Below are positions 43,023 through 51,381 of a DNA stretch of 64,000 nucleotides, one piece after another. The translations under genes were made by a program, and so were the position numbers. The DNA is taken from assembly GCA_014804755.1 (NCBI GenBank), contig JAAUZE010000022.1, positions 62,001 through 126,000 of the forward strand. Reading direction: 5' to 3'. This DNA is from Lachnospiraceae bacterium. GTDB taxonomy: Bacteria; Bacillota; Clostridia; Lachnospirales; Lachnospiraceae. Numbering within the stretch: position 1 is the stretch's first letter; every line of letters begins with the position of its first letter. Under the pieces are notes generated by a model. That model had not been told where the DNA came from, did not search any database, and was given only the letters and a program-made list of their open reading frames with translations.

Positions 43023-46000
43023 ATGAAAAAGAAAAAGCAGATTTGGATGAAGGGAATATCAGTTGTATTGGCAGTGGTGGTTGCGGCAACTACCGTGCTG
43101 CATATTGATGAGAGGCTGTTAGCAAGGGAAACCTTCAGCGGTCTGAAAAGCATACTTGCCAATAATCAGCAGCTGACCATCGTTGAGGTTGTGGATGATT
43201 TTAGCGAGTCATCCATGGGATATCTTTTCGGAGGCTTGGAACCCTATAATGTGGAACAGGCAAAGCGGGAAGAAAAAATGGATGATCTGCTCGATGATCT
43301 TCTCGGCAGAGGTCTGCTCACGATGGGGGATACGGATGATTGGAGTTCCTATCCGCTGCGTTATGAGATTTTGGAGACCAGATATTCCGAACTCGACCAT
43401 GACAATAAAATTTTAGATCGGCCCGGATTTCGTCAGCAGGGAGATACTTATGCGGAACTCAGCGGTTATTATGTGCCGATCAATGCGGACGACGAAAAAG
43501 ATAAAATAGCGTTTTACTGTTGCCCGAAAACTACATATGAAAATATGCGGACAATGACGCCTGCGGAATTGAGAGGGGAGGCGGCGAAGATTCGGGAATC
43601 GTATGCGTTTGCGGTGAATGCTGACGGTAAACCAATAAATGAAGTAGCATATGCGGATGGTGGATATGTTATTGGGTCTGATTCTAACACGCAGTATTTC
43701 CGGTTTGTTGTAGGAGACCCGAAAGATGCAATAGTGGCGCAGAGCGTTTCTGACATGTCTATGTATGCGGGCGACAGCAGCGTGGGCGCCATGCATGGAA
43801 TCAGAGTGACGGAGGAGGCATCGATGGAGGATGCGGCGCCGACCCCGACGGATGGCGAAGATGAGATGCAGTCAGACGGCGATGACGATAGTACGACCGA
43901 TCCGGAAGAGCCGGAGGCGGGGGAGGTGGTTCCGACGCCGGAGCAGCCAAACAATGATATGGCACAGCCGGATACGACAGAACCGGATGATGAGGAGGAT
44001 TCGGATAGTGACGCAAATGACAACAGTGCGGCGCAGGAAGAAAATCGTGAAGAACAGCCGGACAACACAGTACAGTCAAATGATGTAACACCGGAAACTG
44101 TTACAACCCAGCCGGACAATGCGGCTTCGACAGAGCCGGCGGCAACGTTAAGTAACGAAAATGAAAATGCGGGAACGGACAGTGCTTCCGCAGTCATTTA
44201 TGTGCAGTTTGATGAAAACAACAGCGTGCTGGTGGCATCCCTTGGGAATGTGGGCGTAGGGGCTATATTGGACGGAGACAGTGATCAGAGTGATGCCGCG
44301 GAAACGGCATCAGGCAGTTCTGATACAGGCATTGTCAATGGAGCGATTCCTACGGTCACGCCGAGTGCGACGCCTGCCCCGGTCCCGACACAGGAAAACA
44401 ACGGCAATACCGCGAATTCAGACAATAATTCATCGACATCTGATACGAACGACAGTTCAGAGAATGAGAACACCGATGACGAGAGCGGTTCAAACAATGA
44501 GAATACCGATGATGACGAAGATTCGGATCAGGAGAGCACTGACGGCAGCGAGAACACTGATGGCGATGATCAGAACGGTGAAGACGGTGACAGCGAGGAT
44601 GAAGAAGACGAAGATGGTATAGACGAAGACGGCGAGGATGAAGAAAACGAAGATGGTATAGACGAAGGCGGCGAGGATGAAGAAGACGAAGATGGTATAG
44701 ACGAAGACGGCGAGGATGAAGAAGGCGAAGCTGAATATACGGTAACGTATCAGTGGGAAGGGTTTGATCATGAGATAGGAACCTTTACGGAGCCGGATCT
44801 GCCGGGGGATGAAAATGTAACGGATAGAGAGAAAATCACGTTTCCTGATGATCCGGAACCGATCGAGGTCACCGATGAGGAAGGCGTTAAGATCGGTACT
44901 TACGTGTTTGAAGGCTGGAAAGTAGTCTCAGAAGAAGTTTCCGAAGGACTTTCTGAAGAAGTTTCCGAAGAAATCTCAGAAGATGCTGATGATACAGACA
45001 CCCCGGTCGAGGAGGGCAGAAAGACCATCACCATCACCGTAGTCGGGACATGGGGTTATCATGAATGTGAGAGCGGATTCTATCTGGTCACTTATGCATG
45101 GCGATTGAACGGAGAAGAAGGCGGTCTGCCGGACGGCTTGACTGTTGATAATATTGTGTTGAAAAGTCCGTTTCAGACGTTTGGTATGTCTGAACAGCCG
45201 GAGGAGATTGGACTTCCGGAAGAGGAATCCATTCCGGAAGGTTCGGCATATACCCTGCCGGACGATTATGAGGATGCTGTTTTTGACATCTATGATACCG
45301 ATGGAAACTATATTGGTATTGGTACGTTTGAGGGATGGGAGGACAGTGACGGAGAGACGCTGGAAGGCGAGATTATTCCGGATGGGGATATGACTGTATA
45401 CGCCGCATTGCGTATCATCGTTGATGACGGGGTTCAGATTACATATAAGGGGTGGGCTCTATTAAAAGAGAACGAAGATGGTGACGCTGTAATCACGATT
45501 TCAGACTTACCAGATGAAATAATTAGTAAGGATTATAAGCTTCCTGATGGGGTAATAATGCCGTCTGAAGGAAGTTGTTCAGAGGTACCCAAACTTCCTC
45601 CAAACGGCAATACGTTAGAAGACCCAAGTGTGAAGGTGTTTTATGTTCGGGATGATACCGGCGAACTGGTCGGAACGTATACCTTTGTAGGATGGGCGAG
45701 ATTGGATAATGGTACGTGGAGACTGCTGGAAGATGATTTTACAATCGATACCGGCATAGAGCTTCGCGGCGTGTGGAGCTATAAGTCCGCGGCGGATCCA
45801 AGTCGGGCGGTTCCCGGAACCGGATACTCGTATGTTTATGTGAATGATACGATCCATAATAATGACTGGTTCCGCTATTATGTGATGGGCTTGGAGGAGA
45901 AAGATTTTGGTATGGCCAATGTCAAGCTTGTGACGTACTTGGCGGATGGCTCCGACAAACGGGAGTATGGCTATGGACCGGACTGCCCGACGCTGACAGA

Positions 46001-49000
46001 GGCAATCCAGAAAGCGGATTTGGTGTATCTGAATACAGACGGCGTATATGGCATATGGAGACAGGAGGAAGACCAGAGAAAGATGGAATTAGTCCCATCT
46101 GATCGGCGTTTTCCTGTGGAAACGGCAAAGGCGCTTCTTGCGAGGGCGTGCAATGTGGATCGCAGCGCGCGTCTGGCGGTGATCTTAGACAATGCTGTTC
46201 GAAATAATCAGGTAGATGTCAATATACAGAAAGTAACAGCCATTCTTTGTCAGGAGGATCTCGCAGAGGCGTATGCGTCGCTGAGCGAAGACGGCATGAG
46301 CTATGAGAAGACATTCGCTTCTGTAGAATGGCAGAGGCTTAATGCACTTGCGGTCACCCGAAACGGTGGGAACTTTGTGCATGACAATATTTATTGTGTC
46401 AGTCATCAGGAAAGTGAATTTAGAAAATCGACCTATTCGACGGACGGTTTTGCAGTTAATCCGGAGAGTATGGCTACGCTGGCAAACGCGGATTTCGAGA
46501 ACCGCTTTACGGATCGTGTGACAGACGAGGGCTTTGCTGAGGTTTATCAGGCAATTCAAAAGGAGAACTATGAGCGTGCGCGTAACGGTGGGCAGGCGTC
46601 ACTTGACGAATATGTCATGCCTGCGACGGCGGTTGCATATATTCTGAATTACCGGGATTATGATCCGATTATTTATAAGGATAAAATCCGGGTATTGGAA
46701 TTGGAGCCTTGCAGGGATTATACCTATTATTATGATGAACTTGACAATCCGACTCCCGAGGGAGAGATGGCAAGAAAGAAGAAGTTTGCAGAAGATTGGG
46801 CGCCCGATTTCCTCGATAAGTTAGAGGCGGATCCGGATGCGATTACGATCGACGGCATGACGACCTCGGAGTTCTGCGGGAAGATTTTGGACATTTATGA
46901 GGAGTATGATGTCATCTACATCGGTTCCAATGATGGTATTTTGCATACGGAGGATGTAGTATCAGGCTTTAAGTGGGTGCCGATGGATGCCTATGACGGT
47001 ACAATTTCTTCGTTCCAGCTTCCGTGGGATTCGAGCCAGCGTTTTACTTACCATGACGGGAAATGGTATCGGCTTGCGGATTCAGGACAGACGAAGCGGG
47101 TCAGGGTTGGCGGTCCGAAGCAGAATTATCCGAATAGCTGGGAGCAGCTATGGGCCAACGGCACGCAATGGAGATGGGTGGCCTCGGATAGCAGATGGGA
47201 AATACTCGTTGGCAATGCTTGGGTGCCGTCGGATAATCCGTACCCCAACTGGATCGGGAACTTCTCGCAGTGGGTCAATGGAGAAGAACATGTTTATTGC
47301 TATGATCAGAGAATTCCGTCTTGGTGTGAATTTGAGAAGATCTATGATGAGGTAGAGTTCACATCAGCTGACAAACCGAACGGGCCGGATGCACCATGGT
47401 ATGACAACGGAAGCCCCGAGACGTCCGGCTGGCTGTGGAACAATCAAGTATGGGGAATGGATTGTAAGGTCAGTGAAAATGAGACGCAGAGGATAGAATC
47501 GCGCGGCTGGTATAAGAAGGAATATGTGGCGGCAGCTACTTATACGACTTATTATGATGCGAATATGAACGGCATGCTGTATACCCATGTCGGAGATAAG
47601 ATGAGATATGCGTCTGCTAATTATTATGGGCATCTTGTCAATGAAGCGGATTATGGATACCGCAGCTCCGGCAATGATATTTTGGCTACGCAGGTGGAAG
47701 AACTGATCGATTATTTAAACGGCGGCAGTCTGGTCATTCTGTCTCCGGATTTTATGACGACGGATGAAAACGGCAGGCAGATACTTAACAGCTCTGACGT
47801 CAAATATAAGACTGGAGCCCAGAGCTACTGCGGTATTATGGACACCTCCTCCTATGTTTATCAGTTTGTGAGAAGCTGTTTTGAGCGGAAAACGGACGGT
47901 AGTGATGTGCCGAAATATTCGAATCTGATCGTGGAGGATTATGGAAACGGAGATTTGAGGGATACGGAGGCCTTTGTGGAAGCGCTGAATCAGCAGAAGG
48001 TGACGCTGAATCTGTATGCGATGCCGACGCAGTATGGCTATGAGGAGTGTGCGGTCAGCGGGACGACAGGCACCGTGACGAACAAATGGAACGGTCAGAA
48101 GGAAACCTATACGCGGGATTACTCGCACGAGATAACCCGAATTGATGAGGATACCCGTTCGATGCTGCAAAAGGAGGCTGACGGAAGATATTATCTGAAT
48201 TATGAGTTTATTATAGGAAACCTGAGCGCGATCGCGCCGCTGACAACACGCTATCATGTGCAGCTATTCCTTGATTCGAACAGCGACGGTATTTATAATA
48301 CAGCGACAGAGGAGCTTGATGATATTACCGTCATCAATGCGCAGACAGGTGCCGTGCTGGAGAGAGAGGGCGGCAGATACCAGCTGCAGATGAACGTGCC
48401 ATATCGGGTGCGCAGAGAATTGCCTGATGGGTATGTCGGCTGCATCGGCTGGAAGCTGATGGTAACGCAGAATGGAAATGAGCATATCCATGATTCAGTG
48501 ACGGGCTTAACGGCAGCGGCGGTGCAGCCGGGCTACAGCGATGAGGTCAATCCGCTTACGGGCAAGAAGATCATTCATGTATTGCAGATCACGCCAAATT
48601 TATGGGGTAACCCGATGGATTTGGAATTACAGACGGATTTGACAAACGCATGGAGCGGGAACGGCAATTTTGATGAGGAATGGTATGAGCTGCTGACGAA
48701 TCTGCCGGATTTTGAGATTGATTTTGATTCAATCTATTATTGGGATTTTGCACATAGCTTCTTAAGACCGGGAGAGAGTGGCTACGAAGCGCAATATGAT
48801 AACGGCGGCGTAGATGGAAAGCTGACTGGTCCGGAGGGGCGGAACGACTATCTGAACCTGTATCAATATGATATGGTCATTGTCGGCTTCTGTGATATGG
48901 TTCCTTCCATCCCTTCCCAGAAGGCGATGGAGGCGCTCTTGAACTTTGCCAATATGGGAAAGAGTATGCTCTTCACGCATGATACAACCTATTCCGGATG

Positions 49001-50258
49001 GGAAAGTCAAAGTGATCCGAGTGATTTTACATTTGCTGCAGGACTGGGTCAGTCCTTTAGTATGAGCATCCGCGATCTGTGCGGTATGGATCGATATGGC
49101 GTATCCGTTGATTGGTATCAATATGACGAAACAACGGGAAGGGCGATGAATAACAAAGAAGGAAGCCCGATCCGTACGCCGGGCGCACAAGCAAGCGCAT
49201 ACAATGCGTCAAGTGCTGCGTATCAGTGGTATGCGTCTCATCCCGGAGGGAACAGCCGTGATGTGGCATATGCGCCGGGAACAAATCAGACGATGATGGC
49301 GGCGCAGACGCAGGGACTCACATGGAGCATGACGGATAATGAGTACTTTTATATGTATGACTGGGCGAGTCATGGAAAGATCACAAGACCGCATAAGAAC
49401 CGTGATACGTGGGATGCGGCGGATACCAATACGGTAACGCAGGTAAACGGCGGTATTATCACACAGTATCCGTATGACATCCCGCTTCGGATAGAAGTAG
49501 GTGATACCCACGCCCAGTATTATCAGCTGGATCTTGAGACCGATTGGGACGGAGACGGCAGAGGCGATGTAGTATGCTGGTATGCGATGTCAAGCTTGAA
49601 TGATGGAGACTGGAATGATATTTATGATTTTTCTCCGAATGATGTAAGGAATAATTATTACATTTATAATAAGGGAAATATTACTTATACCGGAGTCGGT
49701 CATTCCGTGGATCACATTACTTTGGATGAGAAGAAGCTGTTTATCAATACGTTCGTTGCAGCTTATAGCGCAGGTATCCGGAATCCTTCCGTGCGGATCG
49801 TGGAGAACGGTTCCGTAAATGCGCCGGATCTTGAGAATGTGAGCATTCCGTTTAACGGCGTGGACGAGGAGACGGCGGGAACCTACCGCGTATACTATCA
49901 GGTAAAGGATAACAATATCACACAGGGAACGAGAAACTTAAGTGTGAAGTACTATATTGGAAATCCGGCGGGCAGCGGTACGGTTACTTATCGGACGGAG
50001 ACAATCTCCGCAGATTTGTTTGCGGACGGCGAGCTGAAGACCTATAGCGCGGATACCGGTCTGGAGGTAAGTTATGACGCGGTGCGAAGCGGTCACAGCT
50101 ATTATGTGGATGTGCCGCTCAACAGACTGCTTAACAATGAGAGCTTTGACTTCTATGTCGAGGTTGACCTTACGATGGCGAACGATCCGGGCAGGGTTGT
50201 GGCGTTTGACGTCGATAAGCTGACGATCGCAAAACTGAAAATGTTCTCACTCGACTGA
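43023..50258 (+). CDS. Giant secreted protein of the type IV pilus locus (DUF5057-like), PilY1-position adhesin candidate
   Basis: 2411 residues. Signal peptide (KKKKQIW, hydrophobic residues 11-26). Residues about 270-570 are an acidic, Asn/Ser/Asp/Glu-rich, disordered linker with three perfect-to-near-perfect 13-residue repeats. Residues about 571-925 are three InlB/MucBP-like beta-grasp units (TVTYQW, GTYVFEGW, GTFEGW, GTYTFVGWA). Two Rossmann/GATase-like modules follow, marked by YDVIYIGSNDG (near 1295) and YDMVIVGFCDM (near 1949); the first contains a Trp-rich insert. Calcium-loop motifs are DSNSDGIYN (1751-1759) and DWDGDGRGD (2174-2182). No LPxTG or transmembrane C-terminus. GGGGAGAT supports ATG 43023. 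It lies at the end of the minor pilin genes, where Proteobacteria encode PilY1. Function inferred, not shown. Confidence 0.78.
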   Translation: MKKKKQIWMKGISVVLAVVVAATTVLHIDERLLARETFSGLKSILANNQQLTIVEVVDDFSESSMGYLFGGLEPYNVEQAKREEKMDDLLDDLLGRGLLTMGDTDDWSSYPLRYEILETRYSELDHDNKILDRPGFRQQGDTYAELSGYYVPINADDEKDKIAFYCCPKTTYENMRTMTPAELRGEAAKIRESYAFAVNADGKPINEVAYADGGYVIGSDSNTQYFRFVVGDPKDAIVAQSVSDMSMYAGDSSVGAMHGIRVTEEASMEDAAPTPTDGEDEMQSDGDDDSTTDPEEPEAGEVVPTPEQPNNDMAQPDTTEPDDEEDSDSDANDNSAAQEENREEQPDNTVQSNDVTPETVTTQPDNAASTEPAATLSNENENAGTDSASAVIYVQFDENNSVLVASLGNVGVGAILDGDSDQSDAAETASGSSDTGIVNGAIPTVTPSATPAPVPTQENNGNTANSDNNSSTSDTNDSSENENTDDESGSNNENTDDDEDSDQESTDGSENTDGDDQNGEDGDSEDEEDEDGIDEDGEDEENEDGIDEGGEDEEDEDGIDEDGEDEEGEAEYTVTYQWEGFDHEIGTFTEPDLPGDENVTDREKITFPDDPEPIEVTDEEGVKIGTYVFEGWKVVSEEVSEGLSEEVSEEISEDADDTDTPVEEGRKTITITVVGTWGYHECESGFYLVTYAWRLNGEEGGLPDGLTVDNIVLKSPFQTFGMSEQPEEIGLPEEESIPEGSAYTLPDDYEDAVFDIYDTDGNYIGIGTFEGWEDSDGETLEGEIIPDGDMTVYAALRIIVDDGVQITYKGWALLKENEDGDAVITISDLPDEIISKDYKLPDGVIMPSEGSCSEVPKLPPNGNTLEDPSVKVFYVRDDTGELVGTYTFVGWARLDNGTWRLLEDDFTIDTGIELRGVWSYKSAADPSRAVPGTGYSYVYVNDTIHNNDWFRYYVMGLEEKDFGMANVKLVTYLADGSDKREYGYGPDCPTLTEAIQKADLVYLNTDGVYGIWRQEEDQRKMELVPSDRRFPVETAKALLARACNVDRSARLAVILDNAVRNNQVDVNIQKVTAILCQEDLAEAYASLSEDGMSYEKTFASVEWQRLNALAVTRNGGNFVHDNIYCVSHQESEFRKSTYSTDGFAVNPESMATLANADFENRFTDRVTDEGFAEVYQAIQKENYERARNGGQASLDEYVMPATAVAYILNYRDYDPIIYKDKIRVLELEPCRDYTYYYDELDNPTPEGEMARKKKFAEDWAPDFLDKLEADPDAITIDGMTTSEFCGKILDIYEEYDVIYIGSNDGILHTEDVVSGFKWVPMDAYDGTISSFQLPWDSSQRFTYHDGKWYRLADSGQTKRVRVGGPKQNYPNSWEQLWANGTQWRWVASDSRWEILVGNAWVPSDNPYPNWIGNFSQWVNGEEHVYCYDQRIPSWCEFEKIYDEVEFTSADKPNGPDAPWYDNGSPETSGWLWNNQVWGMDCKVSENETQRIESRGWYKKEYVAAATYTTYYDANMNGMLYTHVGDKMRYASANYYGHLVNEADYGYRSSGNDILATQVEELIDYLNGGSLVILSPDFMTTDENGRQILNSSDVKYKTGAQSYCGIMDTSSYVYQFVRSCFERKTDGSDVPKYSNLIVEDYGNGDLRDTEAFVEALNQQKVTLNLYAMPTQYGYEECAVSGTTGTVTNKWNGQKETYTRDYSHEITRIDEDTRSMLQKEADGRYYLNYEFIIGNLSAIAPLTTRYHVQLFLDSNSDGIYNTATEELDDITVINAQTGAVLEREGGRYQLQMNVPYRVRRELPDGYVGCIGWKLMVTQNGNEHIHDSVTGLTAAAVQPGYSDEVNPLTGKKIIHVLQITPNLWGNPMDLELQTDLTNAWSGNGNFDEEWYELLTNLPDFEIDFDSIYYWDFAHSFLRPGESGYEAQYDNGGVDGKLTGPEGRNDYLNLYQYDMVIVGFCDMVPSIPSQKAMEALLNFANMGKSMLFTHDTTYSGWESQSDPSDFTFAAGLGQSFSMSIRDLCGMDRYGVSVDWYQYDETTGRAMNNKEGSPIRTPGAQASAYNASSAAYQWYASHPGGNSRDVAYAPGTNQTMMAAQTQGLTWSMTDNEYFYMYDWASHGKITRPHKNRDTWDAADTNTVTQVNGGIITQYPYDIPLRIEVGDTHAQYYQLDLETDWDGDGRGDVVCWYAMSSLNDGDWNDIYDFSPNDVRNNYYIYNKGNITYTGVGHSVDHITLDEKKLFINTFVAAYSAGIRNPSVRIVENGSVNAPDLENVSIPFNGVDEETAGTYRVYYQVKDNNITQGTRNLSVKYYIGNPAGSGTVTYRTETISADLFADGELKTYSADTGLEVSYDAVRSGHSYYVDVPLNRLLNNESFDFYVEVDLTMANDPGRVVAFDVDKLTIAKLKMFSLD
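44598..44714 (+). repeat. Three 39-bp acidic in-frame repeats
   Basis: Three consecutive 39-bp units encode DEEDEDGIDEDGE or close variants (second copy DEENEDGIDEGGE), and a truncated fourth follows. Nearly identical DNA suggests recent duplication within the acidic linker. Confidence 0.9.
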
Positions 50259-50302
50259 TGAACGGAGAGCGTAGGAACAAAAAGCAATAAAAATGGATCA
50301 GG

Positions 50303-50339
50303 ATCCGGGAAGGCAGAAATGCTTTCCCGGAGTTTTTTT
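50303..50339 (+). terminator. Rho-independent terminator of the type IV pilus operon
   Basis: CCGGGAAGGCA with TGCTTTCCCGG around a GAAA loop, followed by a run of seven T. Strong intrinsic terminator 45 nt after the giant gene. Confidence 0.85.
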
Positions 50340-50381
50340 GAAACGCTGATTTGATCAGCACTTCCTTAGGATAAAAACTGC

Positions 50382-50410
50382 TTGCATCGGCTAACGTCAA
50401 ATGCTATAGT
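50382..50410 (+). promoter_or_regulatory. Promoter B of the duplicated promoter-leader module
   Basis: TTGCAT at 50382-50387, a 17-nt spacer and TATAGT at 50405-50410, matching promoter A in hexamers and spacing. A shorter inverted repeat, GCAT...ATGC, occupies the same positions as the GCACCG...CGGTGC repeat of copy A. Confidence 0.7.
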
Positions 50411-50416
50411 CATATC

Positions 50417-50556
50417 ATAAGAAATTCATTTCGCACAAGCGGACGGGCTATGTGCACATTTCAAGGCTTTTCGCCAACCAAATTTCCAACAGATCAGAAA
50501 ATAAAGTGCAGGCGGAAAGCAGAACAGCAATTCTCCTGTACGGACAGGAGGAACAC
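50417..50556 (+). promoter_or_regulatory. Conserved structured 5' leader, copy B
   Basis: Homologous to copy A. The GCACA/TGTGC stem and GGC/GCC stem are kept although their loops differ (loop AGCGGACGGGCTA here). The terminal hairpin is a perfect 7-bp stem, CTCCTGT/ACAGGAG, with an ACGG loop that buries the AGGAGG ribosome site of the toxin gene. The A copy keeps five of these base pairs. Confidence 0.68.
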
Positions 50557-50829
50557 ATGAAGTACGAAAAAAAGCAGGTGGAGTACCAAGAATGTAGGAT
50601 AGAATACAGTAAGGAAGCGGTGAAACATATACAAGCGCTTGATAAACCGACAAAGGGTAGGATTAAAATGGCAATTGAAAAAATACCGATCGGCGATATT
50701 AAAAAGCTAATGGGGCGGGAAAATGACTATAGACTGCGTGTCGGTGGTTATCGGGTGCTATTTTCAAAACATAGTGATAGAATAATAATTAAAGATGTTC
50801 TGCCAAGAGGGCAGGCATATAAAAGATGA
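50557..50829 (+). CDS. RelE/ParE-superfamily toxin
   Basis: 90 residues: IEYSKEAVKHIQALDKPTKGRIKMAI, then the RelE core LMGRENDYRLRVGGYRVLF and IIIKDVLPRGQAYKR at the C-terminus. Conserved Arg residues in YRLRVGGYR are those expected for the ribosome-dependent mRNA interferase fold. The start is ATG 50557 behind AGGAGGA; an in-frame upstream ATG at 50452 falls inside the conserved leader and is rejected. Toxin precedes antitoxin, the reverse of relBE, and its ribosome site is inside the leader hairpin. Confidence 0.87.
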   Translation: MKYEKKQVEYQECRIEYSKEAVKHIQALDKPTKGRIKMAIEKIPIGDIKKLMGRENDYRLRVGGYRVLFSKHSDRIIIKDVLPRGQAYKR

Positions 50830-50843
50830 TAGGAGGAAGCACT

Positions 50844-51035
50844 ATGAGCAGAGAAGTATTGAAGGATTTAATCGATATGATAAGTGACAATGATATTGAT
50901 ACGATTTTTAAGGTTCTTATTCGTTTTGTACCGGAGGATGCTCCGCTTCCGGATGAAGTTGAAGCAATAGAAAAAGCAAATAGAAGTATTGTGAAAGAGG
51001 GAACGGTTTCGCATGATGCCATTGACTGGGATTAA
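50844..51035 (+). CDS. Antitoxin-like small protein
   Basis: 63 residues: a helical N-terminus (REVLKDLIDMISDNDIDTIFKVLIRF) and a C-terminal segment ending EGTVSHDAIDWD. The GxTVSHxxIxW ending is common in RelB/DinJ-type and related antitoxins, where it wraps the toxin. GGAGG 8 nt upstream of ATG 50844, starting 14 nt after the toxin stop. No clear DNA-binding motif at this length. Confidence 0.72.
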   Translation: MSREVLKDLIDMISDNDIDTIFKVLIRFVPEDAPLPDEVEAIEKANRSIVKEGTVSHDAIDWD

Positions 51036-51097
51036 AAGCGTGAAGGCAATATGGGATATCCAATTCTATCCAATAGGAAACTGTGACTAATTGTTCA

Positions 51098-51126
51098 TTG
51101 CAGAGCGTACTTTTTTTTTATATAAT
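51098..51126 (+). promoter_or_regulatory. Candidate upstream promoter in the flagellar operon leader region
   Basis: TTGCAG at 51098-51103, a 17-nt T-rich spacer and TATAAT at 51121-51126. The gene-free stretch 51036-51381 otherwise holds only T-rich DNA, weak GAGG/CCTC pairing near 51203-51222 and the second promoter. Confidence 0.5.
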
Positions 51127-51269
51127 AATAGAAACACAATATCAAATTTGGAAATCACATAACAGTCACAAGGCGGTGGCAGAATGCGAAAAAGGGATTT
51201 TTGAGGGAGAAGGGGGTCTAATGCCTCTCATTTCAAATATCCTTTTTTATGGTTTTTTGTGAAAAAAGC

Positions 51270-51297
51270 TTGTCTTTTTGAATAAAAGACCTATAAT
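51270..51297 (+). promoter_or_regulatory. Proximal promoter of the flagellar operon
   Basis: TTGTCT at 51270-51275, a 16-nt spacer and TATAAT at 51292-51297. A leader hairpin GTCTG/CAGAC follows at about 51309-51326, before ATG 51382. Looks like a sigma-A rather than a sigma-28 promoter. Confidence 0.65.
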
Positions 51298-51381
51298 GGA
51301 TAGTGAGAGTCTGTTTTATTCGCAGACGGATATCGCAAACAGGCGGGAAAGACAGTACAGGAAAGGCGTGAGGAAATAGGG

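Noticed and set aside
43514-44197. Ser/Val-rich - strand frame opposite the giant protein's acidic linker
   Set aside because: Antisense artefact of GAC/GAG/ACG-rich low-complexity coding sequence; no start signals.
50452-50556. N-terminal extension of the RelE toxin to ATG 50452
   Set aside because: The extra codons fall in the conserved leader, which is shared with an unrelated gene in a different frame context; AGGAGGA precedes ATG 50557.
50426-50653. Small - strand frame opposite the toxin leader
   Set aside because: No ribosome site and overlaps the conserved leader and toxin gene; shadow frame.
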